A DNA stretch of 64,000 nt. Origin: Pegoplata infirma. Its lineage: Eukaryota > Arthropoda > Insecta > Diptera > Anthomyiidae. The translations under genes and the position numbers were made by a program. The stretch covers positions 131,028,694 through 131,092,693 of the forward strand of contig OY992537.1 in assembly GCA_963921195.1 (NCBI GenBank), in the 5' to 3' direction. Numbering within the stretch: position 1 is the stretch's first letter; every line of letters begins with the position of its first letter. Under the pieces are notes generated by a model. The model was given only the letters and a program-made list of their open reading frames with translations, was not told the origin of the DNA and made no database searches. This document shows positions 1 through 12,142 of the stretch, piece by piece.

Positions 1-560
1 AAACCTCCCAGATTCTAAGACATTTATCGTTTAGAAAAAGTTCAAAGCTTTTGAGACACTTTTTATTATAAAAATTTCAAACTCTGAGACATTTTTCGTA
101 TTGAAAAATTCTGATATTCTCTGAGACATTTTTCGTATTGAAAAATTCTCAGATTCAGAAACATTTTTCGTATGGTGAATTCTCTATACGAAAAATCTCA
201 GATTTGTATAGAAAATTTCTAAGATCCTGAAACATTTTTGCATAGAAGAATTCTCAGATTTTAACATATTTTTTGAAAAATTTCTTGCTAAGAAAAATAT
301 CTCAAATTTTTATAGAAAAATTCACAGATTCTGATACATTTTTCCTATAGATTTTTTCGATTCTGAGTCATTTTTCGTAACGAAAAAACTCAGATTAAAG
401 ACGTTTTTTGTATAGACAAATTCTTTGATCCATAAATATTTTTCGTATAGAAAGTCTAAAAAAATTATTATAATCTTAAAAAATCGCTTATCCATTTGTT
501 GAAGGTAAAAATTTACAGATTCTGAGACATTTTTGTAAATAAAATTTTTTAAATTCACTA
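1..560. repeat. Degenerate AT-rich minisatellite
   Basis: A unit of roughly 35-45 bp recurs about a dozen times with variation. Its core reads like GAGACATTTTTCGTAT followed by GAAAAATTCTCAGATTC. Short forward and reverse pieces (TTTTTCGTAT and ATACGAAAAA) both occur, so the array also has hairpin potential. It has no coding potential. The array probably continues left of the window. Confidence 0.75.
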
Positions 561-1412
561 TATTTTTTGTCGTTAAAAATTTTTTATTTTGATATTAAAA
601 AAAAAAATCTAACACTTTGATTAATTTTTTGTGTAAAAAAGTTCCAGATTCAGAGGAGATGTTTCGATTTAAAAATTGTTAAATTTGGTTAAACTTGGAA
701 TAACAAAATCTTCAAATTAGTACAGAGGACACAATTTTCACAGCATATGTTTTAAAACATTATTTTCAAAAAAAAAAATCTCAAACCCTTTAAAAAATTT
801 CGTAAAAAATCTCCGTTTTCACCAAAACTGTACCATTTCAAATTATATTTTTGAAGTTATCATTTAGTTATCTAAAGACATAAAATATATTTTTAAATAT
901 CAAAATTTTTCCGGAAAATCTTACAATCGAAAATTTTTGATAGTAAATTTTTCTATAGAAACTTTTCGATAGTAAATTCTTCGATAAAAAAAAATTAAAA
1001 GTAAATTTTTCTATATCACAAATTTAGTCGAATGTGGCAGTCGAGATTAAAGCTAATGGAATAATATTTATGATGCATAACTTATGGTCAGTCGCAATTA
1101 CCTTTTTGAGGTGTCCTATTCACTACCGTAAAAGTTTACGAATTTTTAAAATTTTTTTCAATAAAAAATTTTTATTGTATTTTTTCAGTATTTTGAAATT
1201 TTCATAAAAAAACCTTTCGTTAGATTAGAGATAACTAAAAAAAATAATACTCAGCCTATTTTTGTAAACAAACGTATATTTTGTAGTGCAATGTCTTAAA
1301 ATTTTTATGTGGCCAAGTCATTTTGGGGGGGGCCCGGGCCCCCAGGGCACCCCCCCTGCGTACGTGCCTGACTATACTCATTACTAGTAATGCAAAAATT
1401 TGCTGGGAATGT

Positions 1413-1640
1413 ACACAGAGAGAACAGTTTAGTTGTGCCAGCCGAATTTAGAGTTAACTGCATAGTTTAATAACAACAACCGAAATTTTCGGCTGCGATA
1501 ACAAAAATTTGTTTTGAAAATTTAACTTCTGGTGGTTTAAATAAATTTCGGTAATCGCAACCGAAAATTTCGGTTGTTGTAATTAAACCATGCAGTTGGC
1601 TCTAAATTCGGCTAACACAATTAAACTGTTATCTCTGTGT
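1413..1640. mobile_element. Foldback MITE-like element
   Basis: The two halves are inverted copies. The left end ACACAGAGAGAACAGTTT matches the reverse complement of the right end AAACTGTTATCTCTGTGT with one or two changes, and the arms stay complementary for about 85 bp on each side of a loop of roughly 55 bp. CAACCGAAATTTTCGG and its near-complement mark the inner arms. No coding capacity. Related fragments with CAACCGAAT motifs recur at about 1790-1880 and 14800-14900. Confidence 0.75.
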
Positions 1641-1931
1641 AATGACACAATATCTTTTGTCACAATTGCTCTAACAGATCATTCTAATAACAATTCGACT
1701 GTCTGAACAAATTCGTTTTCTATGTGTAAATAAAAATACTTCCTTAGAAAGTTTTCAATAAAGCATTCAAACAGAAAAATAATTTTCAACTACATTTTTC
1801 AGTTGGATCAACTAAATATTCGGTTACTGTTACTATATTTGACTGTGACAACCGAATTTTGCGGTTGTTTCAACTAAAAATCAGTTATGTCAAACGAAAT
1901 CAGTCGTTACTACTGATATTCAATTGTGAAC

Positions 1932-2211
1932 ACATATCGCTCATTTACTTGTAAAGTGTCATAACTCAAAATGTTTGATTTTACAGAAAACCTGTTTAAA
2001 GTTTCCAATTGAAACTTGGTTTACATTGCAAAAGGCCCGTACATAAAAACTGTTATAATGCCGTGTTCTCTTCTCAAACGGTGAGTTTAAAAGATATTAA
2101 TACGAATTTTTGACACAATATAAAGCAGGATATAACAAATAATTCTGTACTGTTTACCCAAAAACGACATATTTTGAGTTATGACACTATTCAAGTAAAT
2201 GAGTGATATGT
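1932..2211. mobile_element. Foldback element
   Basis: The left arm (ACATATCGCTCATTTACTTG, then GTGTCATAACTCAAAAT) is the inverted counterpart of the right arm (ATTTTGAGTTATGACACTAT, then CAAGTAAATGAGTGATATGT). The arms are about 55 bp and enclose about 170 bp without coding potential. It sits just right of sequence related to the 1413-1640 element, so it may be nested in an older repeat. Confidence 0.7.
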
Positions 2212-4238
2212 ATATACAAATAATTCAAACGAATTTTGACTGCATGAACTAAATTTCAATTGGAACTTAGCAAATTTGATTTCTGTAAGTTCACTTCCTA
2301 TATATAATCTGCTACATATAATTTTATTATTTAATTAAATAAACAAAAATTTTATGATTTTTTTAAAACTTTTTTATTGATTGTTTAAAATAACACTTCA
2401 TTACACTTAAATTAAATTATATTAGATTATAATTAGATTATATAAGTTTATTCACTTTAATTACACGATTTTACACAAATTTTAATACAGCAGAATACAA
2501 CAAGATCAATGTCAACTTATTCAGGACATTAAAAACAGTGTTTTTCAAAATTAAAAAAAAAAAACGCAAAAAACAGCTGATTTTAAATGAAAAATAAACG
2601 GAAAATATAAAAAACAACTGCAACAATTTAACAACTAAAGGCAAAACTGTCAAGGCAAATGACAATTTTTTTAGAAAACACGAGAACTTTCAATATGGAA
2701 TGCCCAGAACTAATGAGACAACAAAAAAGCAAACGGCGTCGTCGTCAAATTAGCAAAATGACAGAAAAACGAAACTGCATTTAAAAATGCTGCCAAGTTT
2801 TGATGTTGGTGGTAGTGTCGGTGGTGGTGATAATTTATCAAAATGAGATGTTTGAAATGCGTTAAACGAAACTAACGATAAATAAGCGAAATCTTTTTGC
2901 TACAACAATAATGCAAAAACACCTTGACGAAGAATGTTGCTCAAAATTCTTATTCTATTATACCCAAAGAATCTATTGTTGTTATATATGTATAAAAAAA
3001 TATTTGAAAATGATTATATACAATATAAATATATAAATTTTAAAATACGTGGCACGAAGATTCACCCACTATTTTCAAAAAAAAGTAAGATAAAATTCTA
3101 ATCAGTTGTGTGAAAGTAGTGGTAGAAATATTTTTCTTCTTCTTTTTTAAAGAGATTTAATGTATTTGTATTAGTAGAGCGATTATAAAAATAATGACTA
3201 GACTAACGCAGTCAATGCCAACAACATGGCAACAACTTTAATTATTTGATAATTTTTGTTGTTTTTATGATTTTTAAAACAACAAATTTATTAAAATTTT
3301 AATTTATGCTATTTTATGAGAACAAAAATATGTTAAAAAATATTATTTTGCAGTAAATTTTTTCGTATTACTTTTTATAAAAATTCTATAGAAATTTAAA
3401 CGCATTTATTTGAAATCTTTAGAGATGGAGAGAAAATCAACTATTTTATTAAAGAGATTTTAAATTTACTCTCTTTCTCTTTTGTGTGTTAGGTTATTTC
3501 AGTAAGAATCCTTGAAAGGAATTCCATGTATGCATAAAATTTATTTATTTTTTTCAGCTAATAAATTATTATTTTTTTTTTTTTTTTGAAAAAGAGAAAT
3601 TTTTGTTATCACCCACACTATTAGAAATTGAGTATGAGAGTAACAAGATAAAGTTTTTATATATGAGTGAGAGTTTTAACACAAAATGCGCATACTGCAA
3701 AGCGCACAAGAGAGTTTCGTGAATTAATAAACACGAGAGCTGCAATATATGAAAAAGCTTTTCATACTCTCCCTCTCTACTACTACTCTCTTTGGCAAAG
3801 GATATTTTACTCTCTACTCTATGCTAACTTTATATTAAACGCAATCGATTGCATCATAATCACAGCTAATGGCTAACACACACACTCACTCCTACTCACC
3901 ACTAACTGACTCATAATCTATGGCGAGCATATAATACACTAACACTAATACACAGCATACTATTATGTCTGCCTCCAAATTAATTTAATGTTACGAGTGT
4001 GTGTGTATGTGTGTGAATAGAAGATCATCTATAGTGTTCAACCGACAACGACCACTGTTTTTATGTATGAAGATGATGCTAATGTGCATGTGTGAACCGA
4101 AAAAGGGAGCGAGTGATATTTTGCCACCCCCTGAGGGGAAATTTTTCACCATTTAGCGGTAAAGGGGGATTTTTTAGAGACGAGCATACGATCGTTTTAG
4201 CAGAAATCGTGGCAAATAAACGGTATCAAATTGCCTCA

Positions 4239-4288
4239 TATAAAAAGGAACATTACCGGCTGTGTGGGTCAGAACGGCTTTCGAACGC
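4239..4288 (+). promoter_or_regulatory. Candidate Mhc core promoter and non-coding exon 1
   Basis: TATAAAAA lies at 4239-4246. An initiator-like TCAGAA has its A at 4271, 32 bp downstream of the first T of the TATA box, the usual fly spacing. A consensus 5' splice site GTAAGTGC follows at 4289. This would give a non-coding exon 1 of only about 18 nt (4271-4288) joined to exon 2 at 11779 across an intron of about 7.5 kb. Mhc is known from Drosophila to have a short untranslated first exon and a long first intron. The placement is inference from these three aligned signals; transcript ends would settle it. Confidence 0.5.
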
Positions 4289-5640
4289 GTAAGTGCAACA
4301 CCTGATGTTGATTTTTTTTTTTTTTTTTTTGTTCAATGGATATTGGATTTTTTTAAAAATTTGTTGGTAGAATACACTAAAATTTTGTGTAAACGAGCAA
4401 AAATTTATAGAAAAAAAAGAGCAAGAAGAGGAAGAACAATTATATTTTTGTTCTGAATAGTGAAAAAAAAATTTTTTTGAATAAAAAATTTTTAATGGTG
4501 CATGAGTGTATGTGTGTCCTGAATGAAGGTCCTTAAAGTAACCTTCAAAAAATTTAAAAAAAAAATAAAAAAAAATATATTTTCAAAAGAAAAAAAAATA
4601 TTAAAAAAAAAAATTAACAAAAATAGATGAAAAATCTAAAAAAAACTGAACTATAAATAAAAATTATTAAAAAAAATAATAAAAAAAAACTTATTTTTTA
4701 TAAAAATATATAAAATATTGAAAAAAAGTGACTTTTGTTATAAGAAAAAACCAACGAAAAACTATAAAAAATTATGTTAAATATGGCAGCTAACAATAAT
4801 TATGGATTACTCAACCTATGCTCTAATGGATTACCCTAAATATGGATTAAATTTATGTTAAAACAAATGAAAGCAATTACAAAATAATAGTTAATATAAC
4901 CTTCAAAAGTTCCAAAATAAGGTCATAACCTCAAAAAAATGTTTAAAAAGAATTAAAAAAAAATAGAACAAATGACTGAAAAAAAAAACACTTGAAAAAC
5001 TTAGATAACCAGGCGGTATTAGAAATTTGATTACAACATTTTTTTTTAAATCTCAAAATGAATATAATATTTAAAAAAAAATATTTAAATACAAATTAAA
5101 AATTTTAATTTTTGTGTCAACATATAATTTTTTTTGTTAATTTTTTAATTAAAAAATTTTACAAAATTTAAAATTTTCAAGTTATTAATGCAATACAATT
5201 AAAATTTTGTGACATCATATTTTTTTTTTTCAATTTCCATTCGAAATTTAAACAGAATTTTAATTTTTAAAATTCGATGTTTTTTTTAATTTTTGAAAAA
5301 ACTCTTACTTAACTTAAAATAATTTGTTGATAAAGAGATATGATGATAAAGAGATTTCGTGGATATTCCCAATTTTAATATTTTGCATTATGTTTAAATA
5401 TTATATAACATTTGAATTGAAAACTGAGACAATTTTTAAAATTGTGTGTTGAATTTTTTCTCACTACATTTAACCAAAATTTGATTTGATTTTTTTTTTA
5501 ACAATTTTATAAATTTAATTAAAAATTTAAATAAAATTTGATAATTCATGATTTGAATGGAAATTCATGATTTAAATGAAATTTAAAGTTTGAATATAAT
5601 GAAAGATTAAATAAAAAAAATATCAATAGTCAAATCAAAC

Positions 5641-5795
5641 TTGAAAATTCTCAAATCAAAATTGAATATACTCAAATCAAAATTGAAAATTCTCATATCA
5701 AAATTGAAAATTCTTAAATCAAAATTGAAAATTCTTAAATCAAAGTTGAAAATTCTCATATCAAAATTGAAAATTCTTAAATCAAAGTTGAAAAT
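5641..5795. repeat. 21-bp minisatellite in intron 1
   Basis: About seven tandem copies of a 21-bp unit close to AAAATTCTTAAATCAAAATTG. Because the period is a multiple of three, it opens a spurious frame of repeated KILKSKL. Not a gene. Confidence 0.85.
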
Positions 5796-8700
5796 TCGAA
5801 ATAAAAACCATTTTTTAACATCATGGTGTATTCATAAGACTTTTTATAAATGATTTTAAATATTTAAATACAATTATATATAATTATATATAGTTATATC
5901 TGATCATATCATATAATTAATAAAAAAATTAATTTAAATCTATAAAATCATTTAAAAAACTTCTCATGGAGCCACTATTATTCGCAATAAATTCTAATGT
6001 CACTTTTATATACAACCAGCTATAATAATATATGTTTATATCTAAAGGTATTTTTTTATATAAAAAACACAAATGGATCTGTTATTATATGAAACAAATT
6101 GTTGTTATATAAAATTTGATACCTATAATAACAAATCCAATTTTGCTGTTGTGTATATAATTAAATACAATTAGATATAAATATATATATTACTATACAG
6201 GTTAACATATAAATCATAAATAACAAGATATGATTTGAAACAAAATAAAATTTTGAAAAATTTTAGTATGTTTTTTTTGGCTCAAGATCAATTGTTTTTA
6301 TACAAAAAAAAATACAACAAATTTTGACAGAAAACATTTTTTTTTTTAAGAGAAAATGTCATAAATTCATAAAAATGTTAAAAAAAAAAAATATTTAAAA
6401 ACATTATAAAAAGACAATAATAATTATAGTTTAAATATGAAATGTCATAAATGTTTTGCTAAGAAATTGACAATACGAAAAAAATTGGGATTCAGCCAAA
6501 TTATTAAAAAAAATTAAAGAAAATTTCAAAATTTTACTGTTTAAAAATTAAAAATTATTTTAACTATAAATTGTGTTATATTAAATAAACCAAAACAATT
6601 TATAAAAATATTTAAAACAATAATTTTTAAATATTTAAAACTTAAAATTTTGAAAAATTAAAATAAAAAAACTTTCATTAGTTGAATAGAAAAAGCTATA
6701 AAAAGATCTAACAAAAAAGCTTTTAAAGATAAAACATATTTTAGTTGGTTAACTATTACTAAGAGCAAAGGAAAAAGAGTGCAAGAGATAGAGGAGGAGA
6801 GAAAGAGGAGGATAGAGAGAGGAAAAGAGAGTAGGAAAAACTTTTTATATATATATATATATAGATAGATATAGTATACTTAGGTGTGTGTCTATATCTA
6901 AAAGTTTCGAAATCGTTTCGAAAAAAAAAAAATTGAAAATATTTAAAAATAAACTCATAGACAATTTATTTAAATTTGTAGGTATTTTCAAATCATTGCG
7001 ATCTCGCACTTCGGTCATTTTAGATCAATTTCTTTGGCGGATGTGTTAACGAATTCTAACGGATTTTCAAAACGAATTTTTTTCTTTAACTTTAAATTCA
7101 ATTAAAAAAACGAAGTGATTAAAGGCTATTTGTCCTTTTTTTTTAAATAAACGAAGTGTTTTTGAATAGAAATTTTGAATAGACAATTGTGAACAATTAG
7201 TAAGTGAAAAGTTAATTAAAAAAATTGATAAAAAAATAGTTGAATGGAAATAGTATTGAGTTTTGAAAATGAAAAATATAAAAAAATAATACACGTTAAA
7301 AAGAGTTTTTAGTAAAAAATGTTAAATTTTAAAAACATTTATTTTAAAAGTTACAAAGAATTTTTAATAAAAAATTTTCAATTATAAAAACAATTAATCA
7401 TAAAAAAATTTATAAATCTAAAGTTTTAAATTTTATATAAAAGAAAGTTTTTGAACAGTTAAATTTAGCAGAAAATTAAAAAAAAAAAAAATTTAATTTG
7501 TTAATATTTTGAAAAAAATTAAATTAGACAAAAAAAAAAAAACATTTTTATAAATAAAAATATATTTTTTAATTGAACAAAAATGATTTTGAACAGAAAA
7601 AAAGGTTTTCTATAAAAGAAATTAACTCGAAATTTTGAGTGTGAGAATTTTAAATAAAACAGTGGAATTTTAAAAACAGTTATTGATAAAGAAATTCTTA
7701 ATTAAAGTACAAAAAAAATATGAAATTTAAAGTTTGAAATTTTATAAAATAATGAGTTTAATATATCCAAAAATTTTTTAATGAAATTTGAGTTTGATAA
7801 TTTGATTCTTTTAATGGAAAATTTTTTGAAAATTGAAAAATGTGTTCACAAAATGATAAAATTTTTAAACAAATTTAATTAAAATTTAATTGAAATTTGA
7901 AAAATTAAATATTTTTTTTTTTTTTTTTTTTTAGTTATGTATTGTTTTGACAAAAAAAAAAAAACTCAGTTACCTTTTTTGGTCCAAAATAACTTATAAA
8001 ATTTTAATTGTGTTTAAATAACATTATATAAAATTAAAAAAAAAAAAATTTTTTTTTTTTTTTTTGTGATAATTTTTTTTTTTTTTTTTTTATTTAATTT
8101 TTTTTTTTAAATTTTCAAAATTTATACATTTAAAAGAAATTTAAATTTACATAATCACTTTGAGTGACACACATATCTACTCAAATTTAAAAAAAAAAAT
8201 ATATCCGCCGTTTTTTTCTCAGTGATTTTTTTCGTTGATAGTGTTTTTTTTTTTGTTCGTGTCTATTTGAAACGCGTGCGCCTAAATATTTCTTATAATT
8301 GCTGCCACTCACTCTTTACAAAAAAGAAAATTCTAAAAATAGTTACAACCCACACCTTTAGTTTTTCAAAATGTACACAGATGCTAAAATATGTGGCATG
8401 GCGGGTTGGCAAATCATACAGATCGTAAAGATGGTCACTACTACACTCAATGAATTTTTTTTTAATTTTCAAGAATTTTCTTTTTGTTTTTCTTAAGAAA
8501 TAGTTTTTTTTTTTTGAAATAATGTGTATGTTACGCATAGATTTTTTTTTTTTTTGGTGAATATTTCAAAACATTTTCACTTCGTATATAAACGAAATTT
8601 TAGAAAATTTATTTTTGTTAGTATGGGTAATTTTGAGAGTAAATTTTAAAAACAAAAAACTATCCAATTACCAAATACTAGAATTTTCTAAACACAAAAT

Positions 8701-9889
8701 TTACTTATTTGGAATTTCGAATTTATTTTTTCTTTTAAATGTATGTGTTTTAGGGAAAGAGTAAAAAAAACTATATATAAATTTATTTAAAATTAAGACG
8801 AAATAGCGAAAAAAAACGGGTAATCCATTAAATAATTAGGTCACCATGCAACCAAAAAAATTTATGTTCGAAATTTTTTTATACAAAAATCCAATATCTT
8901 TGAAAATATATACACTCAAAACTAAATAGTTTGCTATAATATTAAGAGGAATTTTGAACAAAACAAATTATAAAATATAATTTAAAATTATTAGTTAAAA
9001 AAATACCTAATTACTTGGTTAAAATTGCAAAAATTAACTTAAAAATGTGGCTTCAAAAAATAACTGTTAAATTTGATTAAACAAACAAAATATTTTAAGC
9101 TGGATTCATTATATCAGAGAACTCTTTATAATCTCTTAAAAGAGTACCATCTCTAAAAATAGAGACAACATAATACAAGAAATGTATAAGTGCGAAAGAG
9201 AAAGGAACAAAATCCACTCTCTAGCACAGAGTACTCCGTCAATATTAACTCAGCTTAATGTTTAAAGCTATAATAAAAAAACAATAAAAAATTTACCTAA
9301 TTTCTAGGTTGAAATAACAAAAAATATATATATTTTGTTAAACAAGATATAAAAATATCGCTAAGGTGGTTACAAAAAGCACTGTTTGTTTTGTAAACAA
9401 CCCCGTTTTAATGTTTGAGTGTATTTATAAAATGTACCCAAAAAATTTACCTAATTTTTTTTTTTTGTTACCATAACAAACATATTATATGTTTGTAAAT
9501 ACAACAAAACAAACTTGTAAACATAATAACCAAAAATAATTATTTTATATGACAACAAAAACTATACAATTTTTAAGTTTGAGTGTAAAAAAAATCACTC
9601 AAAAACATTAAGTTTTAACAAAAAAAATTGATAATGTTTACAAATTAGGCAAAAACAATGAAAATAAAAGCAAAAATTCTAAATTCCAGCACAAAACTTA
9701 TTTTCGCTCTTCATAATAATGGAAATATAAATTATTTGTTTAAATTTTACCTAATTTTCTGATGAAAGCAACAAAAATATTTGTAAACTTGCTTAATTAA
9801 AAAACAAGGTTATTAAATCATTAAACAATTTAATATTTTTGACTACATTTTAAATCAACGTATTAATTTAGTAATTATGCATGTTCCAG

Positions 9890-10215
9890 GTATTGTTGTT
9901 ATTTTAACCAAGATTTTTGATTTTTTAATTATTTCTGCTTAATTTTTAAAAGTTATTTTAAACTAGGCAAGTTTTTGTATCAATTCAACCTACAAATTGT
10001 GTTTCCCTAAATTACCTAAGTTTTTTTTTTGGCAAAAAACTAAGGTAATTTATGGATAAAATCGATATGTCGGCATAATTAATCCAAAAACTTTCATTTA
10101 TTTTAACGTGTTATTATTGTTATCAAGAGCGGTAATAATTTTTGTGTTTGATTTTTTTAATATTTCTGCTTAATTTTTAAAAGTTATTTTAAACTAGGAA
10201 ATTAGGTAAAGTTTA
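9890..10215. repeat. Direct duplication of about 80 bp in intron 1
   Basis: The stretch around 9908-9968 recurs around 10146-10200. Both copies share ATTTCTGCTTAATTTTTAAA followed by AGTTATTTTAAACTAGG. The copies lie about 235 bp apart. The region is flanked by repeated ACCTAA/TTAGGT motifs, which suggests a diverged tandem array. Confidence 0.65.
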
Positions 10216-10255
10216 AGCAATTACTTTTATAACCAATGTGTTAAACTATGGTGTT

Positions 10256-11194
10256 AAATTGGGTTGTGCCGAATCTTTTTTATCCTCCAAAACGAAAAAA
10301 ACATAAATAAATTACAACGGTATTTTTTTGGAGGGTGAGAGTTCCCGGCGGGGGTCGTTAAGGGACAACTTCTCTATCGTGAAAAAGGTTTAAAAATTTA
10401 TTTGTTATGCCTTTTTTACTAAAAAAGTGTTATTTAATCATTATAAAAATTATTTGCTAATAACCACAACCACAAAATGGGGCGGACCGACAAATACTTC
10501 ATTTCCAATCCCCTGGATCCAAGCGCAGAACTTTGATCATCTTCAAGCCTAAAAAGGTGTTATTTTTTAACAAAAAACCTGTAAAAAAATGGAATTTTCC
10601 CTGAGGTTGGTTTAGTTCTATAAGGGGGAACCTTTGTCTCCTGGTGCGATTTTGTTTGTTTGTGAACTTAACTATGACCAGAACACATATTCGTGCTAAA
10701 CTTCAGAGGTCTAGCTTTTTATTTTGGATTGTATAGTGTCTTATACAGACGGACGGACATTCCAAGAAGGATCATTAACACAGCCCCAGCAAAAAAAAAA
10801 AAGTTCTGATCTAAAAGATAGACCTTATGGATTTTGAGGGATTTTATAAAAATCTTTTATTTTCTTCATAATAAATCAGACTTGAACTTTACATACAGAA
10901 TTAAAATTTAAAAATTTTTTAACTTGGTCAAATTTACAAAGGAATAAGGTATGGTTACTTTTCGGAATTTCTTAGTAAATAACAGGAAAACCCAACGATA
11001 GAATTCAATTCTGAAAGCAGAATCGAATTCAGTTGGTCAAAATACTTATGGATTAGTGGGTCTAGTTTCTGGGTCAAAACTTTTTTTTTGTGAGACTGTG
11101 TAACATATAGACTTTATGGGGTCCCAGAGTCATATTTCGATGCGTTACATACGGGGCAAAGTTATTATACCCCCATGCTGCAGTTGAAGGGTAA
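10256..11194 (+). mobile_element. DINE-1-like element (subfamily B) in Mhc intron 1
   Basis: It begins near a hairpin remnant (TTGTGCCGAATC) followed by TTTATCCTCC. It carries the subfamily B body (AACTTAACTATGACCAGAAC; ACATATTCGTGCTAAACTTC), then GACGGACGGACAT and a diverged copy of the block with TATGGGGTCC, and ends at TTGAAGGGTA. It is more diverged than the copies at 58094 and 61993, so it is probably older. Orientation is given as in the CAAGTAA-first copies. Confidence 0.6.
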
Positions 11195-11778
11195 AAAAAT
11201 ATATATTTACTAATTTTTTAAGAAATAAGTAACTATTTTAGCGATTATGCAAGTTTTAACTACATTTGTGGGTTTTTACCAAAAACTTAGGTAAAGTTTA
11301 ATCAAAAATCTTACACTTGTTGTTATAAAAATCGGAAAATGTTGTTGGTTTAGCAAATTATACTACTCTAGACAAATTTTCGTGAAAAGAATTCTAACCT
11401 ACAGCGTTAGTGCTTTTTACTGAAAAAGCTTTAAAACACTGTTTCACCATTTTTGTAGTGCATTTTAAAGCATTACCAATAATTATTATTATAATTTTAA
11501 TTCTACAGTTAATTTCGAATTTTACAGTCAATCGATTTTATAATTTACTGTTATAAAAAAGAGCAAAAAAATACCACATAAATTTGTCTCTCTCATACTA
11601 AAATGCGTTTAAAAGCTTTCAAAACATTATGATTCTCTCAAAAACCAATCCACCAATTCCATTAATATTTAAACAAATCTATATAAATTCTGAGTGTATA
11701 TTTTAAAATCCTTAGTCTAAACTTTAATATAAACAAAATTTTTAATTTTATACTTTTTTTCTCTCTTTCTTTTTCCAG

Positions 11779-11938
11779 GGAAGCATTTGGGCTGAGACGA
11801 CGAGATAATAATTTGTTCAGATATATTTTAAAAAAACAAAACAAAAATAAGAAATTTTGCGTTTTTGCAAAAAATCTCTAGCCCTATCTCAAACGAGTTT
11901 TTTTAAGTTAATTTTTTTTAAAGCGAAACTAATTCAAA
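11779..11938 (+). other. Mhc exon 2, 5' untranslated part
   Basis: 160 nt between the acceptor TTTTTCCAG and the start codon. The acceptor has a strong pyrimidine tract. The sequence just before the ATG, TTCAAA, is A-rich as is usual for fly start contexts. Confidence 0.75.
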
Positions 11939-12142
11939 ATGCCGCGTCCAATTGCTAGTCAAGAAGATGAAGATCCATCACCATACTTGTTTGTGTCGTT
12001 GGAACAAAGGCGTATCGATCAATCGAAACCCTATGACTCCAAGAAGTCTTGCTGGATTCCCGATGAGAAAGAGGGTTATCTCCTTGGTGAAATTAAGGCC
12101 ACCAAGGGTGATATCGTCAGCGTTGGCTTGCCCGGCGGTGAG
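11939..12142 (+). CDS. Mhc exon 2 (residues 1-68)
   Basis: Starts [20 protein letters not shown] and ends ...VGLPGGE with donor GTAATA, phase 0. It encodes the N-terminal part of the SH3-like subdomain. The ATG is the first after the acceptor and matches the N-terminus of fly muscle myosin as I recall it (MPKPVANQEDEDPTPYLF). Confidence 0.97.

Larger units (their letters stand above)
561..4238. other. Upstream intergenic DNA, no gene seen
   Basis: About 3.7 kb of AT-rich sequence before the proposed Mhc promoter. I see no conserved reading frame; the open frames are short and low-complexity. It holds two foldback elements (1413-1640 and 1932-2211), a GC-only island at 1325-1357, and pyrimidine/purine-rich stretches at 3470-3850 with repeated ACTCTC and GAGAGT. 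Muscle enhancers could lie here, but no site is clear enough to call. Confidence 0.6.
4289..11778 (+). other. Mhc intron 1 (proposed)
   Basis: An AT-rich intron of about 7.5 kb. It starts at GTAAGT (4289) and ends at the acceptor TTTTTCCAG (11770-11778). No reading frame in it looks real. It contains long A and T runs, a 21-bp minisatellite (5641-5795), repeated ACCTAATTT / TTAGGTAAA-type motifs at 9000-11300, a direct duplication at about 9890-10215 and a DINE-1-like insertion at 10256-11194. In Drosophila this intron carries muscle enhancers; I could not identify them here. Confidence 0.55.

Noticed and set aside
4092..4456. Small proteins near the promoter (66 and 64 residues)
   Set aside because: No resemblance to known proteins, overlap the TATA box and proposed exon 1, and end in low-complexity sequence.
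5641..5853. 70-residue frame of repeated KILKSKL
   Set aside because: Translation of a 21-bp minisatellite; no unique sequence, lies in an intron.
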